The notes: generated from the sequence alone by a model not told the origin. 64,000 nt of DNA from Acidimicrobiaceae bacterium (GCA_003163875.1 PLRK01000076.1:200-64199), one strand, 5' to 3'; positions 48,355-58,214 are shown, counted from the first letter of the stretch. A program made the numbers and translations.

Positions 48355-49206
48355 ATGAAATTGATGCGAGTTGGTGAGAGTGGTAGAGAAGTTCCGGCAG
48401 TAATGACCTCAGATGGTCGTGTCCTCGATTGTTCCACTTTGTGCCACGACTTCGACCGAGCGTTCTTTGGCGCTGGGGGCATTGCCGATTTGAAAGGACG
48501 AATCGAAGCGACTGAATTGCCCGAGCTCGACATGGCGCGCCGGCGTATTGGCGCTCCACTTCGCGAACCCCAGAAAATTGTGTGTGTTGGGCTCAATTAC
48601 GTGACCCATGCGCGAGAGAGCGGTCAGGCAATTCCTGATGAACCTGTACTTTTCATGAAGTCGCCGGGCACGCTCGTTGGTCCGAACGATACCGTGCTGA
48701 TCCCAAAGTCCTCGGCCAAAACCGACTGGGAGGTGGAACTCGCGGTCGTCATTGGAAAACGAGCCAGTTATCTCAGTTCGCCGAGCGAGGCATTGTCGTA
48801 CGTGGCGGGCGACGCGATTTCGAACGACGTGTCAGAACGTGAATTCCAGTTAGAGCGAGGAGGACAGTGGGACAAGGGCAAGAGTTGCGACACCTTCAAC
48901 CCGCTGGGGCCGTGGCTCGTTAGCGCCGATGAAGTGCCCGATCCTCAGGAACTAGAGATGAGCTTGTCCGTCAATGGAGTACAGCGTCAACACGACTCGA
49001 CCAAGAGCATGATCTTCAGCGTTGACTATGTGTTGTGGTACATAAGTCAGTTCATGGTGCTCGAGGCGGGCGATGTCGTTAACACCGGCACGCCAGCGGG
49101 GGTTTCGCTGGGCCACGACGATGTGGCCTATTTGAAATCGGGTGACGTGATGGAACTCGAGGTCTCGGGTTTGGGACGCCAGCGTCAGGTGGTCGCACAA
49201 GGTTGA
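48355..49206 (+). CDS. Fumarylacetoacetate hydrolase family protein (2,4-diketo-3-deoxy sugar acid hydrolase-like)
   Basis: KIVCVGLNYVTHARESGQAIPDEPVLFMKSPGTLVGPND, DWEVELAVVIGKRA, VVNTGTPAGVSLG. Confidence 0.92.
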   Translation: MKLMRVGESGREVPAVMTSDGRVLDCSTLCHDFDRAFFGAGGIADLKGRIEATELPELDMARRRIGAPLREPQKIVCVGLNYVTHARESGQAIPDEPVLFMKSPGTLVGPNDTVLIPKSSAKTDWEVELAVVIGKRASYLSSPSEALSYVAGDAISNDVSEREFQLERGGQWDKGKSCDTFNPLGPWLVSADEVPDPQELEMSLSVNGVQRQHDSTKSMIFSVDYVLWYISQFMVLEAGDVVNTGTPAGVSLGHDDVAYLKSGDVMELEVSGLGRQRQVVAQG

Positions 49207-49223
49207 GGTCACCTCGACGACGA

Positions 49224-50240
49224 TTATGCAATCGTTGGATCGACTTGAATTTTTGGACCTGGACCGGATTTCGCGGGCCTTTCGCCCCCAAGGACGCTCG
49301 CGACCTCAGCGAATCCAACCGTCGCACCAATGAGCGCACGCGGATCGACGCGTCCCGACGCAAACAGCGAGATGGTCTCGCTCAGTGCAGGTGAACCGCT
49401 GAGAATGCCGACGGCGGTGACATCTTTTAGCGTAAGCCAGCGACTATCGATGTTGCTCTCGTTGGCGCTAATGCCTATGTAGACGACTCGGCCTCCCGGC
49501 TCAACCAATTCAAGCGCCGTAGAGGGAAGCGTGGCGTCATTGGTCGCGTTGATGATCGCGTCCCATTCGAGTGTCGGGAGGTTCTCGAGATGCCATACGC
49601 CCGCAAAACCGAGCGATCGCGCGAAGTCAATGCTGGGCGACGTGATGCCGGCCAGGTGCACTTCGAAACCTTGAGCTTTTGCGATGAACCCGGCGAGGAG
49701 CCCTATTGTTCCTGGTCCCGCTATCAAAAGACGCCCTCCCGCCACGAGTCCCGTCCCCTGCACGGCGCGCAACGCGTTGGCGCCAGGTTCCACGAGAGCT
49801 CCGAGCGCGTCATCGACGTTGGCGGGTAGCGCGTGCAGTGACGTCGCTGGCACGCTCAACTGTTCAGCGAGCGCCCCGGGGACGTCGCCCCGGACACCAA
49901 CTTCATTACGATTTTCGCATACGTGTTGATGTCCCGAGCGACAGCGTCGGCACGAACCACAGCCGAGCATCGTGTCGCCCGTGACTCGTTGTCCCAACCA
50001 GTGCGGATCGACGTCTTCGCCAATCGAAGAGACGGTACCCATCCACTCGTGGCCCAAACGCATCGGAAAATTGGCGTGGCCGTCGAGGAGATACGGCATT
50101 TCGCCTCGAAAGAACTCGACATCGGTGCCGCAAAGACCTACGCGTTGCACGTCGATGACGACGAATCCACGCCGTGCATCGGGCACTGGAACATCGAGCA
50201 CCTCACACGTAAATGGCTCCAGAAGTTCTACCGCTCGCAT
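49224..50240 (-). CDS. Zinc-dependent medium-chain alcohol/polyol dehydrogenase
   Basis: GLCGTDVEFF, GHEWMGTV, GCGSCRRCRSGHQHVCEN, LLIAGPGTIGLLAGFIAKAQG. Confidence 0.92.
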   Translation of the reverse strand: MRAVELLEPFTCEVLDVPVPDARRGFVVIDVQRVGLCGTDVEFFRGEMPYLLDGHANFPMRLGHEWMGTVSSIGEDVDPHWLGQRVTGDTMLGCGSCRRCRSGHQHVCENRNEVGVRGDVPGALAEQLSVPATSLHALPANVDDALGALVEPGANALRAVQGTGLVAGGRLLIAGPGTIGLLAGFIAKAQGFEVHLAGITSPSIDFARSLGFAGVWHLENLPTLEWDAIINATNDATLPSTALELVEPGGRVVYIGISANESNIDSRWLTLKDVTAVGILSGSPALSETISLFASGRVDPRALIGATVGFAEVASVLGGERPAKSGPGPKIQVDPTIA

Positions 50241-51034
50241 TAGTCCTCGTAGCCGCCCGCGACGATGGCGCGCAATGTCGCGACGTCGTCGACGAGGTCT
50301 TGCAACGATGTTCGATAACTAAGGGCACTCACACTGATGGCACCGCTCGCGACTCTCGGCGATGAAAGGAAATAAGGGAACGCGATGCAATTGACGCCGA
50401 GCTCGTTTTCCTCGTCGTCAACGGCGTAGCCGAGTTCGCGAACCTGCTCGAGTCGTTGATGAAGGCCTTCAGCCGTCGTCACGGTGTTGGGAGTTTGAGG
50501 CGTCAACATTCGATCCCCAATCCAGGTTCGAACGTCCTCGAGGTTCGACAGTTTGTACGAGAGCAGTACCCTCCCGATAGCGGTGGAGTGCGCTGGATTA
50601 CGTCCGCCGATGGTCGACGTGAGGCGAATGGAACCGCCAATCGGATCGACTTTGGCACGATAGATGATGTGATGTCCGTCGAGGACCGCATAATGCGCGG
50701 TCTCCTCGTATCGTTCGGCGAGTTGACGCAGGATTGGCTGCACGCGGACGTGATCGGGTCGTGACTCGTGGTGCGTAAACGCCATGCGAAGAAACTCGTC
50801 GCCGAGGATGTAGCGTCCCCGCCCGTCTTTGTTGGCCAGTCCCGCTCTGCATAAGGATGCGAGCGCTCGATGCACCGTTGGTTTTGGGCTGCGAACGGCC
50901 TTCGCAATTTCGTCCAGCGTGGTGCCGTTGGCGTGGTTGGCGAGTTCGACCAAGACGTAAAGAACCCGGTCAGAGCCCACGACACGCCCCGATTCGCTGC
51001 CATGAATCGTCAGCGAATCAGGTTCCGTGGTCAT
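50240..51034 (-). CDS. IclR family regulator
   Basis: LYVLVELANHANGTTLDEIAKAVRSPKPTVHRALASLCRAGL; AHSTAIGRVLLSY. Confidence 0.94.
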   Translation of the reverse strand: MTTEPDSLTIHGSESGRVVGSDRVLYVLVELANHANGTTLDEIAKAVRSPKPTVHRALASLCRAGLANKDGRGRYILGDEFLRMAFTHHESRPDHVRVQPILRQLAERYEETAHYAVLDGHHIIYRAKVDPIGGSIRLTSTIGGRNPAHSTAIGRVLLSYKLSNLEDVRTWIGDRMLTPQTPNTVTTAEGLHQRLEQVRELGYAVDDEENELGVNCIAFPYFLSSPRVASGAISVSALSYRTSLQDLVDDVATLRAIVAGGYED

Positions 51035-51082
51035 GATATTCCATATAGTAGTCATAGATTTCGAGAAACGGAACTGAGAATC

Positions 51083-52798
51083 GTGGCCAAACGCAGAAGC
51101 GCCGAGTGGTACGCCGGCTCGGATCGAAACGCCTACATCCATCGAGCATGGATGCGACGAGGGCTGGACGACAATGCGTTCGACGGGCGTCCCCACGTCG
51201 CCATCGCGAACACCGCATCGGACCTGACGCCGTGCAACGCGCACCTTGACGAGGTGATGCACAGCGTGAAGGAGGGCGTCTTCGAAGCCGGAGGCGTAGC
51301 GCTCAATCTTCCAGTGGTGTCGCTCGGCGAGACGCAGGTTCGTCCGACCGCGATGCTTTGGCGCAACATGGCAGCGATGGCGACCGAAGAGATGATCCGT
51401 GCTAATCCAATCGACGGCGTGGTGTTGCTGGGCGGATGCGACAAGACGATTCCTTCCTTGTTGATGGCGGCAGCGTCGGTGGATCTTCCATCAGTAGTCG
51501 TGCCCGGTGGGCCTATGAAGACCGGCACGTTCCAAGGAGTTCCACTCGGTTGTGGCACCGACGTATGGCGTCTGAGCGAAGAGACCCGAGGCGGTACGTT
51601 GAGCCAAGAGCAGTTCTTGCGATCTGAATCGTCGATGATAAGTAGCCGCGGCCATTGCAACACCATGGGTACCGCGTCGACGATGGCGCTCGTCACCGAG
51701 GCATTGGGCATGACTATCCCGGGCATTGCCGGCACGTCGGCGGTCGACAGCCGATTACTTGAAAAGTCACACGAGACGGGACGCTTCATAGTTGAAATGA
51801 TTGACGCAGGTCGTCGCCCGAGCGACATCATTTCGAGCGGATCGTTTCACAACGCAATTGTGACGCTCGCTGCGGTTGGCGGTTCCACGAATGCGGTCGT
51901 GCATCTGCTCGCTATCGCTGGCCGACTTAACATCGAGCTCACGTTGGACGATTTTGATCGCATTGGATCGCGAGTGCCCCTACTCGTGAATCTGCAACCT
52001 GCCGGTCGCTTCCTCATGGACGATTTCCAGCGTGCTGGCGGTCTGTTGTCGGTTCTGCGAGAGGTGAAGGACTTATTGGATCCGGACGCCCTTACCGTGA
52101 CGGGTCGTCCATTGGTGTCCTACCTTGACGATGCTCAAATTTGGGATCTCGACGTAATCTCACGGCGCGACTCGCCGCTCGCCCAAGAAGCCGGCGTCGC
52201 AGTTCTACGTGGGAATCTGGCGCCGACGGGAGCAGTCATTAAGCCCGCGGCGGCATCGCCAGACCTACTCCGTCATCGAGGAAAAGCGCTCGTCTTCGAT
52301 TCGATCGAAGACATGCACGCGCGGATTGATGATCCGACATTGGACGTTGACGCTGACTCGGTACTGGTCCTGCGAGGCTGTGGACCCCGGGGCTACCCCG
52401 GCATGCCTGAGGTCGCGAACATGCCGCTGCCAAAGAAGATCCTCGAGATGGGGATACGCGACATGGTGAGGATCTGTGACGGAAGAATGAGTGGAACGGC
52501 CTACGGGACGGTCGTGCTGCACGTGTCGCCCGAAGCTGCCGCGGGCGGTCCGCTCGGATTGGTTCAAACCGGTGACTACATCACCCTTGACGTTCCTGGT
52601 CGGACTCTGACGCTCGAAGTGAGCGACGAGGAACTCAACGGGCGTCGGCCTAGTGTCGCCATGCAAGAGGCGTTCGCCAAACCGGATCGCGGCTGGGAGC
52701 ATCTCTACGTACAACACGTCCTTCAGGCCGACTCGGGTGCTGATTTGGACTTTCTTCGAGGTTCGAGCGGCGACCAGGTGACGCGCGAGTCGCACTAG
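51083..52798 (+). CDS. IlvD/Edd family dehydratase (sugar-acid dehydratase subgroup)
   Basis: GGCDKTIPSLLMAAASVDLPSVVVPGGPM, SSRGHCNTMGTASTMALVTEALG, DGRMSGTAYGTVVLHVSPEAA; GTG start. Confidence 0.93.
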   Translation: MAKRRSAEWYAGSDRNAYIHRAWMRRGLDDNAFDGRPHVAIANTASDLTPCNAHLDEVMHSVKEGVFEAGGVALNLPVVSLGETQVRPTAMLWRNMAAMATEEMIRANPIDGVVLLGGCDKTIPSLLMAAASVDLPSVVVPGGPMKTGTFQGVPLGCGTDVWRLSEETRGGTLSQEQFLRSESSMISSRGHCNTMGTASTMALVTEALGMTIPGIAGTSAVDSRLLEKSHETGRFIVEMIDAGRRPSDIISSGSFHNAIVTLAAVGGSTNAVVHLLAIAGRLNIELTLDDFDRIGSRVPLLVNLQPAGRFLMDDFQRAGGLLSVLREVKDLLDPDALTVTGRPLVSYLDDAQIWDLDVISRRDSPLAQEAGVAVLRGNLAPTGAVIKPAAASPDLLRHRGKALVFDSIEDMHARIDDPTLDVDADSVLVLRGCGPRGYPGMPEVANMPLPKKILEMGIRDMVRICDGRMSGTAYGTVVLHVSPEAAAGGPLGLVQTGDYITLDVPGRTLTLEVSDEELNGRRPSVAMQEAFAKPDRGWEHLYVQHVLQADSGADLDFLRGSSGDQVTRESH

Positions 52799-52861
52799 AG
52801 GTTGGTTCATTCACTTCGTCTTCATTGAAGACGCTATGACCAAGAAAGGAACTGTAACGAA

Positions 52862-55786
52862 GTGAGCTTTGAGCCTGGCGACGTCATTGATCGCTCAAAC
52901 GTTGACGAATCTTCACGCCTCCAACTCGAAAGAGCGTTGCGCGACACAGTTCGAGGCGAGGTCCAGTTCGACGATGCAACGAGGAGCGTCTTCGCCACGG
53001 ACTCGTCGAACTATCGACAGGTCCCATTGGGCGTGATTTTTCCTTTGGACGAAGACGACGTTTTGGAAGCAGTTGGGGTGTGTCGAGAATTCGGCGCCCC
53101 CATCTTGGGCCGTGGCGCGGGCACGAGTCTTGCGGGGCAGGCGTGCAACGTCGCTGTTGTTCTCGACATGAGTCGACATATGAACAACATCATCTCCATT
53201 GACGCGACGACGCGTCGAGCACGAGTCCAACCCGGCGTGGTGTTGGATCAATTGAACGCCGCAGCTCGAGCGATGGACCTTACCTTTGGCCCCGATCCAG
53301 CGACGCACGCGTGGTGCACCCTTGGCGGGATGGTCGGCAACAATTCGTGCGGGACTCACGGCCTCTATACGGGTAAGACCGTCGATTGCGTGGAGGAGCT
53401 CACCGTCGTGACCTACGGCTCGGCGCGCTTTGTGCTGGGGGCGTGCGACGATGCCCAGTTCGCGGTGCTTGCGAGTGACGACGGCGATCAAGGTCGCATT
53501 GTGCGCGAACTTCGCAAACTCAGAGACGAGTTCGCGCTCGACATTGCGTCTGGCTATCCCTCGTTGCAACGTCGCGTGTCGGGCTACAACCTCGACCAGC
53601 TGCAAGATTCGCACGGTTTTCATCTCGCGAGGTCCTTCGTAGGCACCGAATCGACCTGCGCGCTCGTTACCGAGATCGTGGTCTCCCTCGCCCCTTGGCC
53701 GCGACATCGGAATTTGGTCGTCATTGGCTTCGAAGACATCTACGAAGCGGCCGACAACGTTCCTGAAATCCTCCGCCACGAACTGATTGGCCTTGAAGGC
53801 TTTGATGGGCGACTCGTCGCGCAGATGCGTGAGAAGGGAATGAATCTTGAGAACCTCGAATTGCTTCCCCCGGGCGAAGCGTGGCTCCTAGCTGAAGTGG
53901 GAGCAGACAGCGACGACGAGGTCGTCGCAAAATCGGATGCGCTTCTAACGCAGCTTCCCCGAAGTGCGAGGGCAAGCATTCTTCGTCATCCCCACGAACA
54001 AGAGATGGTCTGGAAAGTTCGCGAATCGGGACTCGGTGCGACGTCGCGGGTCAGTGGCGGCGTTGTCAACTACGAGGGATGGGAAGACGCCGCGGTGGCG
54101 CCCGAGCAACTCGGTACGTACCTTCGCGGAATTCGCGAACTGTGGAAAAAGTTTGGCTATGAAGGTGCCTGGTACGGGCACTTCGGTCAAGGCTGCGTAC
54201 ACACGCGAAACAATTTTGATTTATCGAGTGTTGAAGGACTGAAGAAATACCGTTCGTACGTTGAGAGTGCCGCCGATCTTTGCGTCCAACTCGGCGGGTC
54301 TATTTCGGGCGAACACGGCGACGGCCAAAGTCGTGGTGAATTACTCAGTCGGATGTACAACCCTCGAATGATGGAAGCGTTTCGTCGCTATAAATCCGCG
54401 TGGGATCCTGAGGGTCGAATGAATCCAGGCAAAGTGATTGACGCGTATCCACTGGACAGCAATATTCATTACGGTCCCAAATACAGAAAATCGTTGCTGG
54501 TCGCTTCGAAATTCGCGTTCGCTGATGATTCGGGTTCGATGCAGAAAGCGGTGGAGCGCTGCGTTGGTGTCGGGAAATGTCGTAGCGACGTCGCCGGAGT
54601 GATGTGTCCCTCGTACCGCGCCACGCGCGACGAACTCCATTCGACGCGCGGCAGAGCCAAACTGTTCGGCGAGATGTTCCAAGGCGAGACGACACCGTCG
54701 ACGTGGCGAAATCACGACGTCTTGGCGTCCCTCGAACTGTGCCTTTCGTGCAAGGGATGCGCAAGTGATTGCCCGACTCAAGTGGACATGGCGACCTATA
54801 AGTCTGAGTTCCTTCATCACTATTACGCACGACGACTCCGGCCCCGATCGGCGTTTGCCCTGGGACTTATCGCATGGTCCGGGCGAGTCGCGTCTCGTAC
54901 GCCACGCGCCGTGAACGCAATCGCATCGAATACGTTCACCAGTACGTTTTTGAAGAGATTGGCCGGCGTCAGTACTCGACGTAACATTCCGCGCTTCGCT
55001 CCATCCCCCCTTCGTCGTAGTGCCGTCGGACGGCGACTTCGTTTGCAAGGTTCACCCACCGTGGTTCTGTGGTCCGACACTTTCACTGATCAATATCTCC
55101 CTTCCCGGGGTCTCGCCACCGCACGTGTGCTCGAGGCGATTGGTGAAACCGTGGCGATGCCGACGGCGTGGGCCTGTTGTGGTCGCCCGCTCTACGACTC
55201 GGGGATGTTGAACTTGGCACGTTCTGCCGCACGGGGGACGTTGTACGCGTTAGAAGAGTTCTTGGAGAATGACGTGCCGATTGTTGTCGTCGAACCGAGT
55301 TGTCTCGCGACGTTTCGAGATGAATTCCTCAAGATCCTTCCCGACGACCCGAGGGCCAAGAAACTCTCTCAGCTCAGCTGTTCTCTTGCGGAGCATCTGG
55401 ACCGGGTCTCGTGGCGCTACGTCGGGGCGCCGATGAGTGGGCACGTCAGTATTCATCCTCACTGCCATCAATATGCGGTTCAGGGAACGGCGTCAGAAGT
55501 TCGTGTGTTGTCCATGCTGGGCTTTGAGGTCGAAGTGCTTGACGCGGGATGCTGCGGTCTGGCTGGATCATTCGGTTTCCACGAGGGCCACGACGACTTG
55601 TCGAGGAAGATCGCCGCGGATCGGTTTTTGCCCATGCTCGATACATCGGCGGCAATTGGTCCCGTGATTCTCGATGGCTTCAGTTGCCAACTTCAAGCAC
55701 AAGAGCTTGCGGGCATTAGCACGCTCAGCAGTGCCGAATTCTTAGCCAGCGCTTTGTTGTCCGGGGATGATCGCTCGGTCCACTAG
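52862..55786 (+). CDS. FAD-linked oxidase fused to Fe-S/CCG-domain protein (GlcD-GlcF-like; lactate/glycolate/2-hydroxyacid dehydrogenase)
   Basis: PILGRGAGTSLAGQACNVAVVLDMSRHM, GSISGEHGDGQSRGELL, LELCLSCKGCASDCPTQVDMA, AWACCGRPLYDSG, LDAGCCGLAGSFGF. Confidence 0.94.
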   Translation: MSFEPGDVIDRSNVDESSRLQLERALRDTVRGEVQFDDATRSVFATDSSNYRQVPLGVIFPLDEDDVLEAVGVCREFGAPILGRGAGTSLAGQACNVAVVLDMSRHMNNIISIDATTRRARVQPGVVLDQLNAAARAMDLTFGPDPATHAWCTLGGMVGNNSCGTHGLYTGKTVDCVEELTVVTYGSARFVLGACDDAQFAVLASDDGDQGRIVRELRKLRDEFALDIASGYPSLQRRVSGYNLDQLQDSHGFHLARSFVGTESTCALVTEIVVSLAPWPRHRNLVVIGFEDIYEAADNVPEILRHELIGLEGFDGRLVAQMREKGMNLENLELLPPGEAWLLAEVGADSDDEVVAKSDALLTQLPRSARASILRHPHEQEMVWKVRESGLGATSRVSGGVVNYEGWEDAAVAPEQLGTYLRGIRELWKKFGYEGAWYGHFGQGCVHTRNNFDLSSVEGLKKYRSYVESAADLCVQLGGSISGEHGDGQSRGELLSRMYNPRMMEAFRRYKSAWDPEGRMNPGKVIDAYPLDSNIHYGPKYRKSLLVASKFAFADDSGSMQKAVERCVGVGKCRSDVAGVMCPSYRATRDELHSTRGRAKLFGEMFQGETTPSTWRNHDVLASLELCLSCKGCASDCPTQVDMATYKSEFLHHYYARRLRPRSAFALGLIAWSGRVASRTPRAVNAIASNTFTSTFLKRLAGVSTRRNIPRFAPSPLRRSAVGRRLRLQGSPTVVLWSDTFTDQYLPSRGLATARVLEAIGETVAMPTAWACCGRPLYDSGMLNLARSAARGTLYALEEFLENDVPIVVVEPSCLATFRDEFLKILPDDPRAKKLSQLSCSLAEHLDRVSWRYVGAPMSGHVSIHPHCHQYAVQGTASEVRVLSMLGFEVEVLDAGCCGLAGSFGFHEGHDDLSRKIAADRFLPMLDTSAAIGPVILDGFSCQLQAQELAGISTLSSAEFLASALLSGDDRSVH

Positions 55787-55809
55787 AGATCGTCGCGCTC
55801 GACGTCGGG

Positions 55810-56142
55810 CTATGGACGAGTAGGGTCCTTTGGTCGTCGACCAAGGCACCACAAAAAGAACTTGCCAAATCGACCGATATTCTCGCTTCGCCCGTGCGCA
55901 GCCTCGTGGTCGACTCGAGAACCGTAGGTGCCTCCGCTTTCGCTGGAGAGTCCCGCCAAGTGAATGTTGTTTGGTTCGGCGCCCTTAGGAACCTTTGGCA
56001 TTCGTCGTCGAAACTTTCTTGGCTTGTCGCCGCTTGCACCCACCTTTGCAGCATCCCACAGGTCACCAGAAATAGCGATTCGCCATTTCCACCGTCTAAC
56101 ACCCGTCGTTCGAGAGACCACACGGTGCAGAGGACTGGTCAC
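55810..56142 (-). CDS. Small hypothetical protein (start uncertain)
   Basis: Protein-like composition PNNIHLAGLSSESGGTYGSRVDHEAAHGRSENIGRFGKFFLWCLGRR in an otherwise unexplained gap. Confidence 0.4.
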   Translation of the reverse strand: MTSPLHRVVSRTTGVRRWKWRIAISGDLWDAAKVGASGDKPRKFRRRMPKVPKGAEPNNIHLAGLSSESGGTYGSRVDHEAAHGRSENIGRFGKFFLWCLGRRPKDPTRP

Positions 56143-56168
56143 TAGGGTGACGAGAGGAAGGGATTCTT

Positions 56169-56480
56169 ATGACCGACGCACATGACGCACTACATCTGAA
56201 TAATCACCACCGCGACACCTTGATGTCCATCTTTCAGCACCCGGTGAGTCACAACATCGACTGGAAGGCGGTGCTCTCACTGTTGAATGTCGTCGGGAAC
56301 GTGGACGAGTTGGCGGACGGCAAGTTCCGTGTGGTCATTGGCGACGAGGAGCAGTTCCTGGAGCGACCGCGAAACAAGGATATCGACACCCAAATGGTCG
56401 TCGATTTGCGCCGGATGCTGACAAGCGCCGGTTACGAATCAACCGTCACCGAGGCGACGAACGAAGGAAAAGAAGTCTGA
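56169..56480 (+). CDS. Hypothetical protein, HicA-like/YcfA-like fold suspected
   Basis: HRDTLMSIFQHPVSHNIDWKAVLSLLNVVGNVDEL..DTQMVVDLRRMLTSAGY. Confidence 0.65.
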   Translation: MTDAHDALHLNNHHRDTLMSIFQHPVSHNIDWKAVLSLLNVVGNVDELADGKFRVVIGDEEQFLERPRNKDIDTQMVVDLRRMLTSAGYESTVTEATNEGKEV

Positions 56481-56643
56481 TCTCTCCGCCACTGGTGTTG
56501 CGTCGTTGTCGACTGGGATGGACAGCGGACTCAGCAAACGAGTGCACCTGAGTGGACGCGAGCACGTGGCGTCAGCGTTGGCGACGAATGAAACGAGGGA
56601 AATCGTGTCGACGCGAACTGGTGCCAGACGCTAGAACCTTGAC

Positions 56644-58131
56644 GTGAACTTTTCGCCAGCGCTTCTCACGGATTTCTACAAGATCAATCACCGCCTGCAG
56701 TACCCGGCGGGAACGGCCACCGTCTACAGCACGTGGACCGCACGAGAGAGCAACATTGCGGGGATCGACCACGTCGTCGTCTTCGGCGTCCAAGCCTTCA
56801 TCCAGCGCTATCTCATCGACTACTTTGGTGAGCATTTTTTCTCACGACCCCGCGAAGAAATGGTCGCGCGCTATGTCCGGCTCATTCGCAATACCTTGGG
56901 CGAGCCAAATCCTTCGACGGACCATTTGGAACGACTCTGGGATCTCGGTTATATACCTCTCGAAGTGCGAGCACTCCCCGAAGGAACCCTCGTGCCGCTG
57001 CGCGTTCCCTCGGTCACCTTTGTCAACACGCATCCTGATTTCTTCTGGCTCACGAATTTCGTTGAGACCCTCTTCAGTACTGAGACATGGTTACCCTCGA
57101 CGAGCGCGACCATCGCGTACCAGTACCGCAAACTCCTTCAGGATTTTGCACTCGAGACGGGCGCCGATCTCGGAGCGGTACCGTTCCAGGGCCACGATTT
57201 CTCGTTTCGAGGCATGGGGAGTGTCGAATCCGCGGCATCGTCGGGCGCTGGACATCTCTTGTCGTTCCTTGGGACCGACACGATACCGGCAATCTTGTAC
57301 CTCGAGGCGTACTACGCCGCCGATGTCGAAAAGAACATTGTTGGCGCGTCCATTCCCGCGACGGAACACAGTGTGATGTCGGCGTACGGCAACGATCATC
57401 CCGATGACGAATTCAGGACCTACGAGCGGCTCATCACGGAGCTCTATCCTTCAGGATTCATCTCGATTGTCTCTGACACGTGGAATCTCTGGAGAGTTGT
57501 TGGGGAGTACCTGCCGAGGCTTCGCGAGAGAATCCTTTCGCGCGACGGTCGCGTGGTTATCAGACCTGATTCTGGCGATCCGATCGAGATCATTGCCGGT
57601 CGTTCGACGCCTTTGGGCATGGATGGTGATCATGGTCTCGTCGCAATGCTGTGGGATGTATTTGGGGGCAGCGTTACCGATAAGGGTTATCGACTTCTTG
57701 ATCCGCACATTGGAGTCATTTACGGCGACCAAATCAGTCTGGACACGGCGACGTCGATTCTTGAACGATTGAGAGACAAAGGCTTTGCGAGCACGAACGT
57801 CGTCTTCGGCATTGGGTCGCACACGTACCAGCAGACGAATCGAGATACCTTTGGTCACGCGTTCAAGTCGACGTCGGTCACGATCGACGGCGTGGAGAAG
57901 GCGATCTTCAAGGATCCCGTCACTGACACCGGACACATGAAGCGGTCGCTACGAGGGCGCGTAGCGGTCGTTCGAGAACAGGGAGAACTACGCGCTGTTG
58001 ACGGACTTGGGAGTGGCGACCTGATTCCGGGCGACGAATTGCGGGTGGTGTTTCGAGACGGCCAGCTTCTTCACGTCGAGACACTTGACGAGATTCGCCT
58101 ACGCCTCTTGAATGGTCTTCGTGTTCAATGA
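56644..58131 (+). CDS. nadV: Nicotinamide phosphoribosyltransferase (NAMPT/NadV type)
   Basis: LLTDFYKINHRLQYP, SIPATEHSVMSAYG, VSDTWNLWRVV, VIRPDSGDP, GVIYGDQIS; GTG start. Confidence 0.92.
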   Translation: MNFSPALLTDFYKINHRLQYPAGTATVYSTWTARESNIAGIDHVVVFGVQAFIQRYLIDYFGEHFFSRPREEMVARYVRLIRNTLGEPNPSTDHLERLWDLGYIPLEVRALPEGTLVPLRVPSVTFVNTHPDFFWLTNFVETLFSTETWLPSTSATIAYQYRKLLQDFALETGADLGAVPFQGHDFSFRGMGSVESAASSGAGHLLSFLGTDTIPAILYLEAYYAADVEKNIVGASIPATEHSVMSAYGNDHPDDEFRTYERLITELYPSGFISIVSDTWNLWRVVGEYLPRLRERILSRDGRVVIRPDSGDPIEIIAGRSTPLGMDGDHGLVAMLWDVFGGSVTDKGYRLLDPHIGVIYGDQISLDTATSILERLRDKGFASTNVVFGIGSHTYQQTNRDTFGHAFKSTSVTIDGVEKAIFKDPVTDTGHMKRSLRGRVAVVREQGELRAVDGLGSGDLIPGDELRVVFRDGQLLHVETLDEIRLRLLNGLRVQ

Positions 58132-58214
58132 TGCCTGGGAGGTGCGAACTCATGATGCGCAGACTTCGTTGTGGGAGTCGAACGAGCGAAGCGCGTGTGG
58201 TCTCCTTGGAGGGA

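Noticed and set aside
52913-53779. 288-aa minus-strand ORF antisense to the GlcD-like gene
   Set aside because: Shadow of a well-supported + strand FAD oxidase domain; composition not protein-like.
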